A stretch of DNA of 64,000 nt from Gonapodya prolifera JEL478 (taxonomy: Eukaryota > Monoblepharomycota > Monoblepharidomycetes > Monoblepharidales > Gonapodyaceae): assembly GCA_001574975.1 (NCBI GenBank), contig KQ965733.1:437012-501011 (forward strand), given 5' to 3'. The notes under the pieces were generated by a model, which saw only the letters and a list, made by a program, of their open reading frames with translations, was not told where the DNA came from and ran no database searches. The stretch's first letter is position 1; each line of letters opens with the position of its first letter. Both the position numbers and the translations under genes were made by a program. Of the stretch, positions 33,773 through 48,674 are shown in pieces.

Positions 33773-34839
33773 ATGGCATCCGCCGCGGCAGCTCGTGGAC
33801 TCAATGACCAGGAAGTTCAACAAGTGAGCTCGTTCTTTCCTCGCCAGCTCCACTGGAATGCCATGTTTTCCCAATGAAGCGGAGCACGTTTAACATGATA
33901 CGATTCCCTCTCGTTTGACAGGAGATGAACAAGATGGTACGAAGCATTTTATTTGCCATCGTCGCGCAAATAAGCTCAGCTCTGCTCGACGCTCCACGAA
34001 GACTTCGTTCATCAAGCAAGAGGCCTTGGAGAAGGCCCGTGAAATCAAAGTCAAGGCGGACGAGGAGTTTAACATTGAGAAGGTACGAGGTCATTCAATG
34101 CTGCTCTTGGTGCTTTCAAAACTCACGAGAGGCTGCTGCTTCAGGCCAAGCTTGTGCGACAAGAAACCCTGAACATCGAGGCTTTCTACGAGAAGAAGCA
34201 AAAGCAGGCAGAAGTTCAGAAGCGAATGTAAGGAAATGTGGTTTCCTTTGGGGAATGGATGGCTTTAATCTTTGGGAGCAGCACACAGTCCACCCATGTC
34301 AACAAGTCCCGTCTCAGGATTCTTCAATCGCGACAGACGTTGTTAAACCAGCTGATGGAAGAGGCGAAACAAAAGCTCTTCACCCTTTCCGCAGACCCGA
34401 AGTCTTACCAGGTTTTGTTAAAGGACCTCACACTCCAGGTTGGGACGAACAACATGTTGTGTCGTCAGTGTATTTGGGTTCATGATTATTCTTTCAGGGC
34501 CTCTACCAGCTCATGGAAAAGGATATCATTATTCAGGTTCGGAAGAAGGACGTAGCCCTTCTTGAAGCCGTTCTTCCTGCAGCAAAGAAGGAGTTCGAGG
34601 AAGCTTTGAAGATACCATCCAATGCCACAATAGACAAGAACAACTTCCTTCCTGAAAACAGGTGGGGGTTTTACTCGCGCAAACTTTCCGCGTTGTTCTG
34701 TTAACCATATTTCGGTTGCAGCGCTGGTGGAGTTGTTCTATTTGCTCTTGGTAACCGGATCAAATGCTCGAACACCCTGGAAAGCCGATTGGAAATCTTG
34801 GGCGAAACTGCACTTCCAGATGTGCGCACAATGCTGTAG
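33773..34839 (+). CDS. VMA4: V-type proton ATPase subunit E
   Basis: Exons 33773-33823, 33922-33936, 34002-34082, 34145-34227, 34282-34438, 34498-34661 and 34722-34839 give 222 residues; the family is about 226-233. The signature helix runs across the small exons: LNDQEVQQ, EMNKM, then FIKQEALEKAREIKVKADEE and AKLVRQE. SRLRILQSRQTLLNQLMEEA and LYQLMEKDIIIQVRKKD follow, and SAGGVVLF near the end is the usual C-terminal strand. Subunit E pairs with G to form the peripheral stalk that holds V1 to Vo and so acidifies vacuoles and endosomes. The second exon is only 15 nt (five codons). Confidence 0.9.
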
Positions 34840-35206
34840 GTACTCCGTTTGTGAAGTTGTTCCCATAAATTTATTCGAGCATTCCATCTGCCCGTACCGA
34901 TGTGGATTGTGGACATTCAAGATTTGGAGGTAGGTTCTCTATTTGTTTCGTTTTGTAAGGTACCGATTTCACGGCCTTGTAATGTTTGTAGTTTCGACTT
35001 CAAGAAAGTTCTACTCGTAGTTAACGACGTTGTGACCCTTATTGGCGAATGCTCAAGAATTTTCGTCGGGTTATCGATTAGTGAAAAGTAAAAAAATCCC
35101 ATTTCAATTCCATTCAAAAAGGCTGGAGGGAAGAGGATCACTTTCGACTCTGCTTTGGTCATAAGAGCCAGGTCTTGTTCATCGATCGTTGGTGTAAAAT
35201 CAGTGG
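34840..35206. other. Tandem intergenic spacer
   Basis: About 370 AT-rich bases between V-ATPase E and Sec10, both on the plus strand. No gene is supported. Confidence 0.55.
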
Positions 35207-38200
35207 ATGGCATCATGGGCAAACTTCACGGAGCAGGTGTTTTCAGAAGAGGCATTTGTGGAAGGGATTAGCCAACGTCTGGTGGAGGATTCCAGGAAGC
35301 AGAATCAGGGTATGTTTCCCAGTCAATTCAAGCCACCCGGTTTTGTATTGCCACTAACTTATCTGGCATCCATCTCAAGAATTTCATCCGAAAGTGTTCA
35401 TTCGAACATTTGAGTCGGCAGTTGAAGAGGTCACAAAACTGAGGAAATCCATGCTCCGGCGAATCGCTGACCTTGAAGACACAGCCGGGGCTGCTGATTC
35501 GGCTCGAAGGAAGCGCCTTGCAGAGCTTAATGGGGTTTTTGAGGTAATAGCGCTTCTGAGATGCCGAAGAAACCTTGAGCAACATTCTTGTGCAGGAAGT
35601 GTACAGCGCCTTTGATGGGCTGGAGAATCGAATCTCTGCAATCGGAAATACGGCCGTTCGTATTGGTAGGTTTTGCATATGCCACCAGAAGAATGTCTGA
35701 TGTGCCAACTTCAGTGACATGTTAGGGGAACAGCTGGAGGTCATAAACAAGCAGAAAGCTAAAGCGACCGAAGCAAGGGACGTCATTGTCTACTTTTTGG
35801 AAATGCAAAGCGGCGACAACAGGCGACTGGAATCACTGCGACAAAGTGGCCCCGACGGGGAGTATCAGGTTGCCATTATCTCCAGGCGGCTCAGCGCGAT
35901 TGCAAAAGAAATCGATGCGCCAGGTACAGAAAAGGTGGTAGCTTTTTTGCCAGTATTCGCAAACGTCTTCTCACAATGACTTCATAAAAGACTCGTGCCA
36001 ACATTGAGCGATACTGTGAGGAGCTTGAGAAAACAATGCTGGACTCTTTCGACAACGCTTACAGGTCCGGAGATGTCAAAGGGATGGCGGTTCGTTGTTG
36101 GTTGCGTTCAGCACACAACTTCAGAGGTATTCATTTCACTTTTCATCAGTACTGCGCCAAGACTCTCTACGACTTCAACGGGGGCAGCTCTTGCGTGCAA
36201 GCTTACGTGAACCAGCATGAATTTTTCATTGACAGGTTAGTTCACAACGGTTAAGTGCCGAAAATCCACCTTTTAATTAAAACATTGGCCCACTGAAGAG
36301 CTAAAGTAGAGCTTGCCGCGGACGGAAATACGTGAGCATTTTGCCAGGGTGTTATCTTCAACACTTGGGAACTCACGGTCAAAGTACTCCCCAGAAATCT
36401 CGAGGAAGGCTTGACGAAGCTTTTCACAGACATTGAAGAGACGATAAAACGTGAATGGGAAGTAATGTGCGTGGTTTTTCCCAACGCGGCTGCGGTGATG
36501 CAGCAGTTTATTGGACGTGTGTACGCGCAATCGGTGGGTCCCATCAGAAAGGAACCGGATCTGACGTGTTCACGAATTGCGTATTCTGAAATCAAACAGG
36601 CACAATCTTATATCGAAACGATGTTGGAGAATGCGGAGAGGGATTCAAAGCACGCGTATCTTCGGGGGTTGGCATCTGCGCATTCGATGTCCCGGAAGCT
36701 TGTGAAGACGTTGCGATTTGATGATATTCGGCGTTCGGGAGCCAGTTTCGTATCATCTTCCTCCATCATAAACACATTGGAACGATGCCACGAGGATCTT
36801 TTTATTCCATACACAAAGGAAGATCGATATTTACAAAGAGAGTTGAAATTCTTGCTGGAGCTTTACGACAAGGAACTCTCTACCTTCACTGCATACTACG
36901 TGAGTTATTGTTACAAAAGGTGCATTGATGTGTCCTCCGGTATCTAAAACCGTGGTTTTGAAAAGAACCTACGTAAGCAACAAGGACGCGCGCACGTCCT
37001 TCTTACGACATTACGGGATGTCCAATCGGTTGCCTCAAGTCAACTCTTGTCATTGTCTATTCCTGGTTTATCAGCGGGAAGTAAAGACTCGCCGGAGGCT
37101 GGAAAACCAGCCGCCGAAGAACTCTTGTCACTCGATATCAGTGTCCAAATAATAACTGCGCACGCTGAAGCGATTGCACGCTGCGTGGAGCTCACGAAAC
37201 CCTCCGATTTGTGAGTGCAAACGTTGCAGTTTTGGTTTGTCGAAGTTCAAGTGCGTTCTGCATTGACTCTGCAGGCCACGTCATATTCTTGCCTTATTCA
37301 AGGGTGTTGTTGATAACCTAGGTCGGCGGTACGTGGAAGGAGCGATTGACATGTAGGTGCCCGGATGATTCTTCTCGTTGTGGAAAGTATCCGAATGCTT
37401 CCCAGGGTTCTTGAAGACTTGAGTTTGACGGACTCAAAATCGGAACCTGCCGTCCGTCATCTCACTGCCGTGAAAGTAGCAAATCAAATCATGCAACTCC
37501 TTCAGCTGCACTCGCAGAACTTTGTTGTACGTTTTTTGCTGTTCATTTAGGAACGGGCCAAGGTCTGACCCTCACCTCGTTGGGAAGGTTCCGTTTGTCA
37601 ACGCTGCGCCGACATTGCACAGAGAGATGGTGCTGCACAAGAATGGTTTCTTTGCAGATATGGAGGATAAGATCAACAAACTTCTTGGGAAGCAGACGGA
37701 TGGTGAGGGTGCTTCGTTTGATCTTCGAACTCAGGTACACCTTTGCCCACGAATGTTCGCGATAATATCTACACACCAGTGGCAATCAATTGGATGAGCT
37801 CAGTGCTCGGGAAACAGAAAAAGAACGAGTACAAACCCAAGGAGGATGTCATGTCGTCCGGCATAACTTCGCTGGTGACTCCTACCTGCGTTAGCCTTGA
37901 AGTGTTCCTTCGGCGGGTGGCGGCTGAGTGCCCGAAATCTCTCGAAGGTGAAAACCTGAATAGCTTTTTGCGCCAGATCGGGACCTCCCTGCACAGGTGA
38001 GGGGTGACTTTTTTCAATGTGGGCCATTTCCTGTACCAATCTTTTCTTCCAAGTCTACTCTTGGATCACCTCAAGAAGTTTTCGGTCAACAGCATGGGAG
38101 GACTGTTTCTCACCAAAGATCTCGCAACGTACCAAGAAGCCATCGCTACATTCAAGCAGCCTGTTCTGGATGAGAAGTTTGAGCTTCTCAGACAGATTGG

Positions 38201-38336
38201 CAACCTCTTTGTCGTCCGACCCGAGAATCTTCGGACGGTTATCGGAGAGGGTTATTTGGGTAAAATTGACCGGGAGCTGCTAGTGCCTTACGTCAATTGT
38301 CGTGCCGATGTATCCACGTTGGGACATTGGTGGTGA
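35207..38336 (+). CDS. SEC10: Exocyst complex subunit Sec10
   Basis: A gene of more than ten exons. Firm exons are 35207-35309, 35380-35543, 35596-35669, 35715-35934, 35991-36089, 36150-36235, one ending at 36533, and 36600-36899; others continue to the stop at 38336. The N-terminal half is coiled coil (VEEVTKLRKSMLRRIADLE). Sec10 hallmarks follow: VVFPNAAAVMQQFIGRVYAQ, HAYLRGLASAH, LLSLDISVQIITAHAEAIAR, LALFKGVVDNLGRRYVEGA, then LFLTKDLATYQEAI and IGNLFVVRPENLR near the end. Sec10 is one of eight exocyst subunits tethering secretory vesicles to the plasma membrane. The join near 36236-36400 does not keep phase in the simplest model, so that exon is unresolved. Joins between 36900 and 37550 are also approximate. 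Confidence 0.85.
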
Positions 38337-38568
38337 TGAAGGAGGAATCTGTGTGGAACGTTTCTAGGCTTGTGAAATAGCAATTTCGTTTTTGTACATT
38401 CGCACTTAATGTATAGTTTTTGTGTCCGCCTGCCTTTGCGAACCCTTGTTTATGGCTTCTAAACGTGCAGGTCGCCCACGACTGGCTCTACAAGGAACAA
38501 AACCCAATTACGTCTTTAATCTTAATTCCTTTCGATAACCTCTCTTCTATTTTGTACATTTAAAATAC

Positions 38569-41956
<3,388 letters not shown>

Positions 41957-42110
41957 TTGGCTTTGGGAGAGGGGAAAACGGGGCCCGTGTTATCTCTTCC
42001 CATCGACCGCAGTCAGACCACAGGGACCATGGCCACAGGACCCGTCAGGGGAAAGAGAAAGTACTCTGGTAAAAGTATTAAATCTAGTCTGATGCAATCT
42101 AGTAGTTCAT

Positions 42111-45100
42111 CTAGGACGAGGCAGCAATGGTGCTGGCAAAAATCTCGCGACTGAAAAGAGTACATAGTTGAGTGGCGGACATGAGCGATTTCTGTGTGAA
42201 GAATGCTCAACTCACATAATGCGAGGGATATCAGAACCTTGCATCGCAATGAAGGCACGACCAGGTGGAAGTTCGGCACTTAGTCGTTGAGCTTCGTCTT
42301 CCAAGGTGCCTGTAGGTGAAATCGCAAGATGCACACCAGGAATTGACCGGTTGATACTCATGACAGCATTCCAAGAAACATATCGCCATCTACCTACCAA
42401 TAAAGAGAGCGACACAAGTGACCTTTGAGTCACTCGTCAACACTTTTCCAAAATCTTTTGGCGCGATCCCATATCGCCTCAAGTTGGCGTCGCTCAGCAC
42501 AATCACCACCCAATCGTCAGCGTCCTCTTGCGAGATATCCTGGATCGCCTGCTTCGTCGCCGGAAGCGTGTTGTCCCCACTGCCCGTGAACTGCGCGTGG
42601 GAAAGCATGGCGCGGACGACTTTGAGGCGATCCATCTCGTTCTGCGGAGGTCGCTCGGCATCAACGAGGGGGATGTTGTCGCTGTCGCCAGAGTGGCCAG
42701 AAATGTCGTACTTATACTTGTGGCCAAGGGTTTGCAGTGCCTCCATGATCTTCAAGGCGCCAAGTCAGTTAATCAGAAATGGGTGTAAATGGCAAATGAG
42801 GTCGCACAACTCACCATCACCGCAGTCTCAAGACTCCGACTCAGTCGCCCGTCAACTCCGTTGAAGCGATACATACTGTCACACATCAGTTAATCGTCTC
42901 GTCACCAAGTGTAACGCAGTTGCACAAAGACGATTGGAATTACCTTCCACTTAAATCAAACACGAATTTCAGTCTCTTGGGCTTCTTTTGAGGTGCCCCG
43001 TATTCCGGTTTCTCCTCTCCGCGACGCTTGTATATTGCGTGCTCACCGGTCAAACCTTCATTTAGTGGTTTAATGACATGCGTTAGTGTCCTGTCCGTGC
43101 CACAACCTCAACCACTATTTACCATCAATGAGTTTCCGATCATCGAGCTCGCCCTCTGTTTGGTTTTTGAGCCAAACTCGCTCGCGCTGTTTCGCCTCGA
43201 CACCCTCCAAAACGACACGAAGTTGCTGCACTTCGTTTCGGACACTGTCATACAGGTCCTTGTACTGAGCGGCCTCTTGACCCGACATGTTGATTTCCTG
43301 CAGCCGCTTCATCAAACCGTCCCTGGCGTTGTCCAAAGCCGCGGATCGGATTTCGTCGGAAACTTGATTTTTGAGCTGCTCGGCAATTTGGAAAACGGTT
43401 TCCCCTCCCTTGTTGAGGCGATGGGGTCCGGATTTTCCACCCTGTCCGGGAGACGAAGTTCCGCCGCCGCCACCCTGAAACTGGTTGCCACCCTTGTGCT
43501 CTTCATCTCCGTCGTCGACACCTTCGTGGTCTGGGAGCTCGATCTTGAGGTCGGAGTGAAGATATCACGTTAGGCGCCAGAGTTTGTCATTCGACATCAA
43601 GAGCACTCACAGCAGGTTCAGGCCCGTCATATTCAAGGACAAGTTGTGGTTTCTCTTGGAGAGGTTTGTTGCCTTCCAAAGCATTTGGACCTATCCGAAG
43701 CTCGCGTTTTGGGACACTGTGAGAAAAGAAAGGTCAATTAATACACACACAACAACAACAAAAAAAAAAACGATGGACAGGGTTGTGAACATACTCGTGC
43801 TTATCCAATATACGCATCAGCAGCTCATGGTATTCTTTCCGAGTAACATCGAAATCAAACACGTTGCGCAGAACCGAGTCAAGGGCCTCATCCGGGAATT
43901 TCTGCAGATCGCAATTGTAACGTCTCGGTTAATCTACATTAGAACATCGACTTACCCGCATATGTTTCACCACATTGATAAGCTCTCTCAATGAGAACGG
44001 ATAGGACACCAGTCCGTCATCGAAAGCCTGTCGGAGTTCAGCAAACACTCCAACCAGACGACGGAGTCTTCCTTTCAGGATTTCCGGAGCCATTTGCGCT
44101 AGAAGCTCGAGCTCCGACTCCTCATCCGGATTGTCGACGGCATGCGTAGCGAATACATCACCAATCTGACTGTAGAAGTCATTCCCCAAGAAAGGATATC
44201 CGGGCCTGTTTGCAAGCAGAATCAATCTGAAGTCCTAGACAATCAAAAACGGTTCATATCGCGGTTCTCTGTCATAGGCTTTCTCGTTACCGTACCTTGT
44301 GCACAATGATGTCATTCTCCCGAACAGCGCCAGTTCCAGCAGCTGACAGAGGTCGGATTTTGCGCCCATCACTGAGGTTCATTTCACCATTCTCCGCCAA
44401 AGATTTCAGAACAGATGTGATGTACACTGGGGCTTTGTCGGCTTCATCGACAACCAACACTCGGCCAGTTTTCACGGCACGGACCAAGGGAGAATCCTTG
44501 TAGAATATGACACCGTTTTCAACCGTGGGCTGTACCATCAGAGCTTGAACTGTTGTATCACTTGAAACCAGAGATGGCGGTACTTTGTGGTATATTCGTG
44601 CAGAGTGAAGAAAAATCGCGCACATACCGGTGAAGCTGAATGTATTCGCGAGGCCGGTTGAGCAACTCCAGGAACCGGTCAGTTAACCTGTTCTTCCCGA
44701 CTCCTTGGTTTCCAATGAGCAATAAATGTTCTCCACCGTTAAAATCAATCGCCATCTCTCGCATGACAAGGGTATGAAGATCGTTATCGAAGAAGGTGGT
44801 TGGCACGCGCGGGACCAGTGCAGATCCTTCGGGGTCCTCTGGCGGGATCACATAGATAGGCACAGAAACATCTCCGATATGAAGCCGGTTCTGCGAGGAG
44901 TAAGGCTTCCCGATGTCCTTATGCGTGAATATCGAGTCAACTTTTGAACTTCTGCACTTTCTTGCATGCGTCAATCCGAACCACATACCTTCCTCAACAC
45001 TTTCTCCTTGATGTTAACTTCAGCTAGCAAACCTTCGAGGGTTTGCTTTGCCGGCAGCGGCAAGAAGGGACCCAAGCACGCTCTGTTGATAGCTCTGTAA

Positions 45101-48100
45101 AGATCCTCGTCCTCGTGGTCCGTCAGTCGCCGACCGATACGGATGAGCTGACGTGTGGAAAGAGCCGCGGACTTGGAGAGGCTGGCTCCTTGGCCTTCGT
45201 CATCTCCAATGAATCGAAGACGTTGAGCGAAATCGAACAGCTGAGACATGGGTCCCTGGGGACAGCGTGTGACCGCTACCGAAAGTATGATGTCAGTCTG
45301 TCGCATTGGAATAATGAGCAACAAATGGACTTCTCACAAGCAACGATTTCCTCCTCTTCCAAACGCTCCATCTGGCCCCAGACCACGAAATGGAACATGT
45401 TGACGACTTCTTCCGTAAGCCAGGGAAGGTTTTCGTTGAGTGTTCCTGTGCTGTTCGGGTTGAGAGGCGTGGACGCCATCGCGACGAGGCGAAAGGATGG
45501 GTGGATGGGAATGACATTTCGGACCGTGATGAGCTCGTGCGGTGTCAATCCGGTTTTGGTCTGGATCGCTTGGAAGTTGGCCAAAGACGTGAGCCAGCTA
45601 CCGTCTGGGAGAGGGATTTCACTGCGATGATGACACCATCGATGAATAAACACATTACGCCTTCAATGTAAAAACAGTTAACGCGACTCACCGATCCTGC
45701 GTGAGCCTCTGCAAGCTCGCGAGAGTACCTCCCTCGAGCATCTCAATTCCGTCCAGGACACACAGCTTCCCCTCAATAGCGCTGGTGACAAGGTTCGAGT
45801 TCTCCCAGTACGTGCTCCCGTCACGGCGCGTCCCACGCCGTTGCAGCAGATCGCGCGCGGTCATTTCTTTGTAACAGTGGACGGTTTCCGTGTACCCCGC
45901 GTCGTAGCCAAGCATCGCCGCGAACCGCCTGCACCAAATTGCACCTCAGTGTGAGCTCGGACGTCATGACACTCACGTTTCAGGGGCACATACCTCAACG
46001 CAGTCGACTTCCCAGACCCTCGTGGCCCCACAACGCAAAAGTCCATTCCCAGCGCATGCGCCTGCGCCATCCGCGTCACCGCGTCCCGGAAGCGGGGCAT
46101 ATCGACAAACAACTTTCCATCCCCGCCTCGCGCAATGCTCGAAAACCCGTCGGCTGTAGAGGTCGGCACAAGAGCGGGCGCCGGTCCGGCGGGAACCAGC
46201 ACCTCGAGCGGTAGCGTGCTGCGATCCCCGGAATTCCGCGCTCGGAAGGTAAGCACCACCTTTGGCCCGGCAACGGTCGCGCCCCCGCGCGCAGCGAGCC
46301 TCATATCATCCGCGCGGCGCACGTGGACAACCTCGTACGCGCTCCGCCGGGCGTTGCGGCGCATCGAGGCCACAAAGTGGTCAAAGTCCTTGCGCACCGC
46401 GGCAGCCTCCGCGGCGGCTTTGGCGTTCTTGGCAGCCGCTTGCATCCGCCGCACGGATTCCAGCCCGGCGGGTTCGACGACGTCCGAAGGTGATGCTTGC
46501 GCGGCAGTGGCGGGGGGTGTGGGCGCCACGGAGGGTCTGCGGGCGGCTTTAGGCGGGGCGGCGACGGCGGGGATCATTTTGAATTGGGTCAAGTATCCGA
46601 TCCAGGCGTCGGTTTGGTCGCGGTTCATTCCGCCCGAAAGGCCCGGGTAGGGGAATATGCGCTCGATGAGAGAGCTGGAGTACCCGAACGTGCATTCTTC
46701 GGGGAACATTGTCGTGATTGCGAGCAGTGTGGGAAGGGAGATTTGAGGGAACGGAGGGAGGAGGTTGGAGGTGGACCCCGAGGCGGATATGGGGTCGTCT
46801 GTTTGTTGATGGAAATGGGGGTCTAGAGCTGGGTAGAGGGAGGGGGGTTAGGAGTACGACGCACTCACCAATCTTTGCCGAGAACCGAATTGTCTCCATC
46901 AGATACACCACATCCCGCATCACATTCTTGACACTGTCCGCATTCCCCGGGACGCTCCACTTCGCCTTCACCACAAGCGACTGCGCCAGCCTGCTCCCTC
47001 CGATACCCCACCCGTCGACCCACCGGACCTGGAACCGGGACCGGAAGGGCGGGTCAAGCGGGTTCCCGCGGTACGGCGGGACGGGGATCCCGAGCGCGAT
47101 GACCCGGAAGTCTGGCGAAACGCGGACGAGTTTCCACGCGTCGAGCTCGGCGCGGGTCTTGCCGGATTGGAGCAGGTTGTCGTAGAATGAGGGGTTGACG
47201 AGCTGCGGGAGTGCGGCGATGAGACGGGGCGGGGTGGGGCGGGTTGGTAAGGACGCGAGGGGATGGCAGGCAGGGTATGCAAGGGTACAACTCAACGCAC
47301 ATGTCGTCCGTCCTCGAGATTAACCTCCCTGTTCTCAAGCAGGTTGTTGAGCACGGGAAGCACGTTGAGTTCGCACTTCTCGACGCCTTCGAGGATCAGC
47401 ACGCGGCCCTCGATGGCCGCCGTGACAGCCGCGGCGTCGCACCATTCGGCCTTGAGTCGGATTCCGCCAAGGCCCGAGGATGCGTCCGAGGAGGGGGAGG
47501 AGCGCTCGTCGCGTGTTATTTCACGGCGCTGTTTGAGGTCGGACTCAGCCTAGGTGGTGAGGGCGTAAAAGAATGTGTTCAGGGGTTGGGAAGGAATTCA
47601 TTGGGGGAATGGGTCATGTCACATGTGATTGTTATAGAGTGATGGAACAAGTCACATGAAAATCACTCGGCAACGTCACAAGCGACAGAAACGTACCGAA
47701 GTGTCTCTGTGAAGGACAATGTACTCGTGCTCCCGCTGTAGCAGCGCGCAGAATGTCAGCGCGAGATGGCGACGAAGCGGTCCTGGTCCCCTGTGGTCGA
47801 TGTCGAGTTGAGCGTGGTTGGTCATGGTTCTTTCTCCCCTCCATCCCCCCCACACGACGTGCTTAGGCCTCGGGTTCGCTCCGTGAGAGTATATACCGCT
47901 TCGCGAATCACTCGCCTCCGGCGGACACACTCGCTTCGCTCGTGTCCTCGGTCAGCGTAATCGCGGTCAGGCCTTCGGGCTCGTCGGACGGCCTTGCAGG
48001 TCTCCGTCGGTCTCGAACCCCACTACCCCCGAATACGCACCCGAGCAAAAAAATGTCCTGACCGAGCATATCCTTTTTGATCATCCATTGGAGAGACTCG

Positions 48101-48454
48101 AGAATGTCCTGCTTCTCGAGGTCGACCGTGACTTCTACGGGCACCTTTTCCGGCCATCGCGGCACGAGATTGATCTGCGCCGAAACGCTTCCGATTCGCA
48201 GTGTGGTGGTCGTGAGCTGGGTCTTGGAAGCCAGGTCTTTCTCCTCTGTAATAAGAATTGCGAGGAGTGAAGATGGAGTGACATCCGAGAGTGCAGCGCA
48301 GTGCAGACTCGGAAGCGACGGGCAACGCACCTCCGGCCCGCTTGTGCGTGGCGGGATTGAGGGTGGACGAGATGTGCTGCAGGCGTCTCACCGCGGATTG
48401 CGACTGCGCGGAGTTTGGTGCTGCATCGCCGGTTGGCGTCTTCCGAGGAGCCAT
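42111..48454 (-). CDS. VWA8: VWA8: AAA+ ATPase with C-terminal von Willebrand A domain
   Basis: A 20-exon gene of 1589 residues; every phase agrees. Exons: 48454-48331, 48245-48041, 47790-47697, 47543-47301, 47202-46869, 46828-45994, 45928-45692, 45621-45338, 45275-44989, 44917-44628, 44560-44296, 44234-43956, 43901-43795, 43716-43611, 43543-43123, 43055-42944, 42875-42815, 42749-42398, 42309-42216 and 42150-42111. Three AAA-type modules are visible: the first has the degenerate GGPGPLRRHLAL loop typical of VWA8, the second GPRGSGKST, the third GNQGVGKNRL with NRPREYIQLHR and LVVDEADKAP. The C-terminal VWA domain has the MIDAS start FDLSGSMYRFN and YKYDISGHSGDSD. VWA8 is a mitochondrial or peroxisomal ATPase with a midasin-like plan. 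The first 40 residues are basic, Ser-rich and could be a targeting signal. Intron 2 carries an introner-like repeat. Confidence 0.92.
47791..48040 (-). repeat. Introner-like repeat inside VWA8 intron 2
   Basis: A 250-nt intron. In the sense (minus) direction it holds GGCCTGACCGCG then ATTACGCTGACCGAGGACAC, and further on GATTCGCGAAGCGGTATA and CCCGAGGCCTAAGCACG. The last string shares 15 identical bases with the block in BTB intron 2. Confidence 0.65.
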
Positions 48455-48674
48455 GAGACTTGACGCGAGTGTTTCTGGAGACGCGCCGGAGGAGGAGAGG
48501 AGAGAGCGTTCACACGGTCGCGGATGTTGCAGGGATTCGTTGAGCAGCCGATGGAGTTGTGGCTTCGGAGAGCAATTTGATCGGAAGGACGACCCGAAAT
48601 TATGTCGGTGGGGCCACAGCTGGTAACTCTATCCGACTGTCACATATATTCCAACACACACGCACACACGCGCC
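48455..48674. promoter_or_regulatory. Short divergent promoter between VWA8 and TRAPPC13
   Basis: Only 220 bp separate the two start codons, so both promoters and 5' UTRs must fit here. This is inferred from layout; I see no clear TATA box. Confidence 0.5.
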
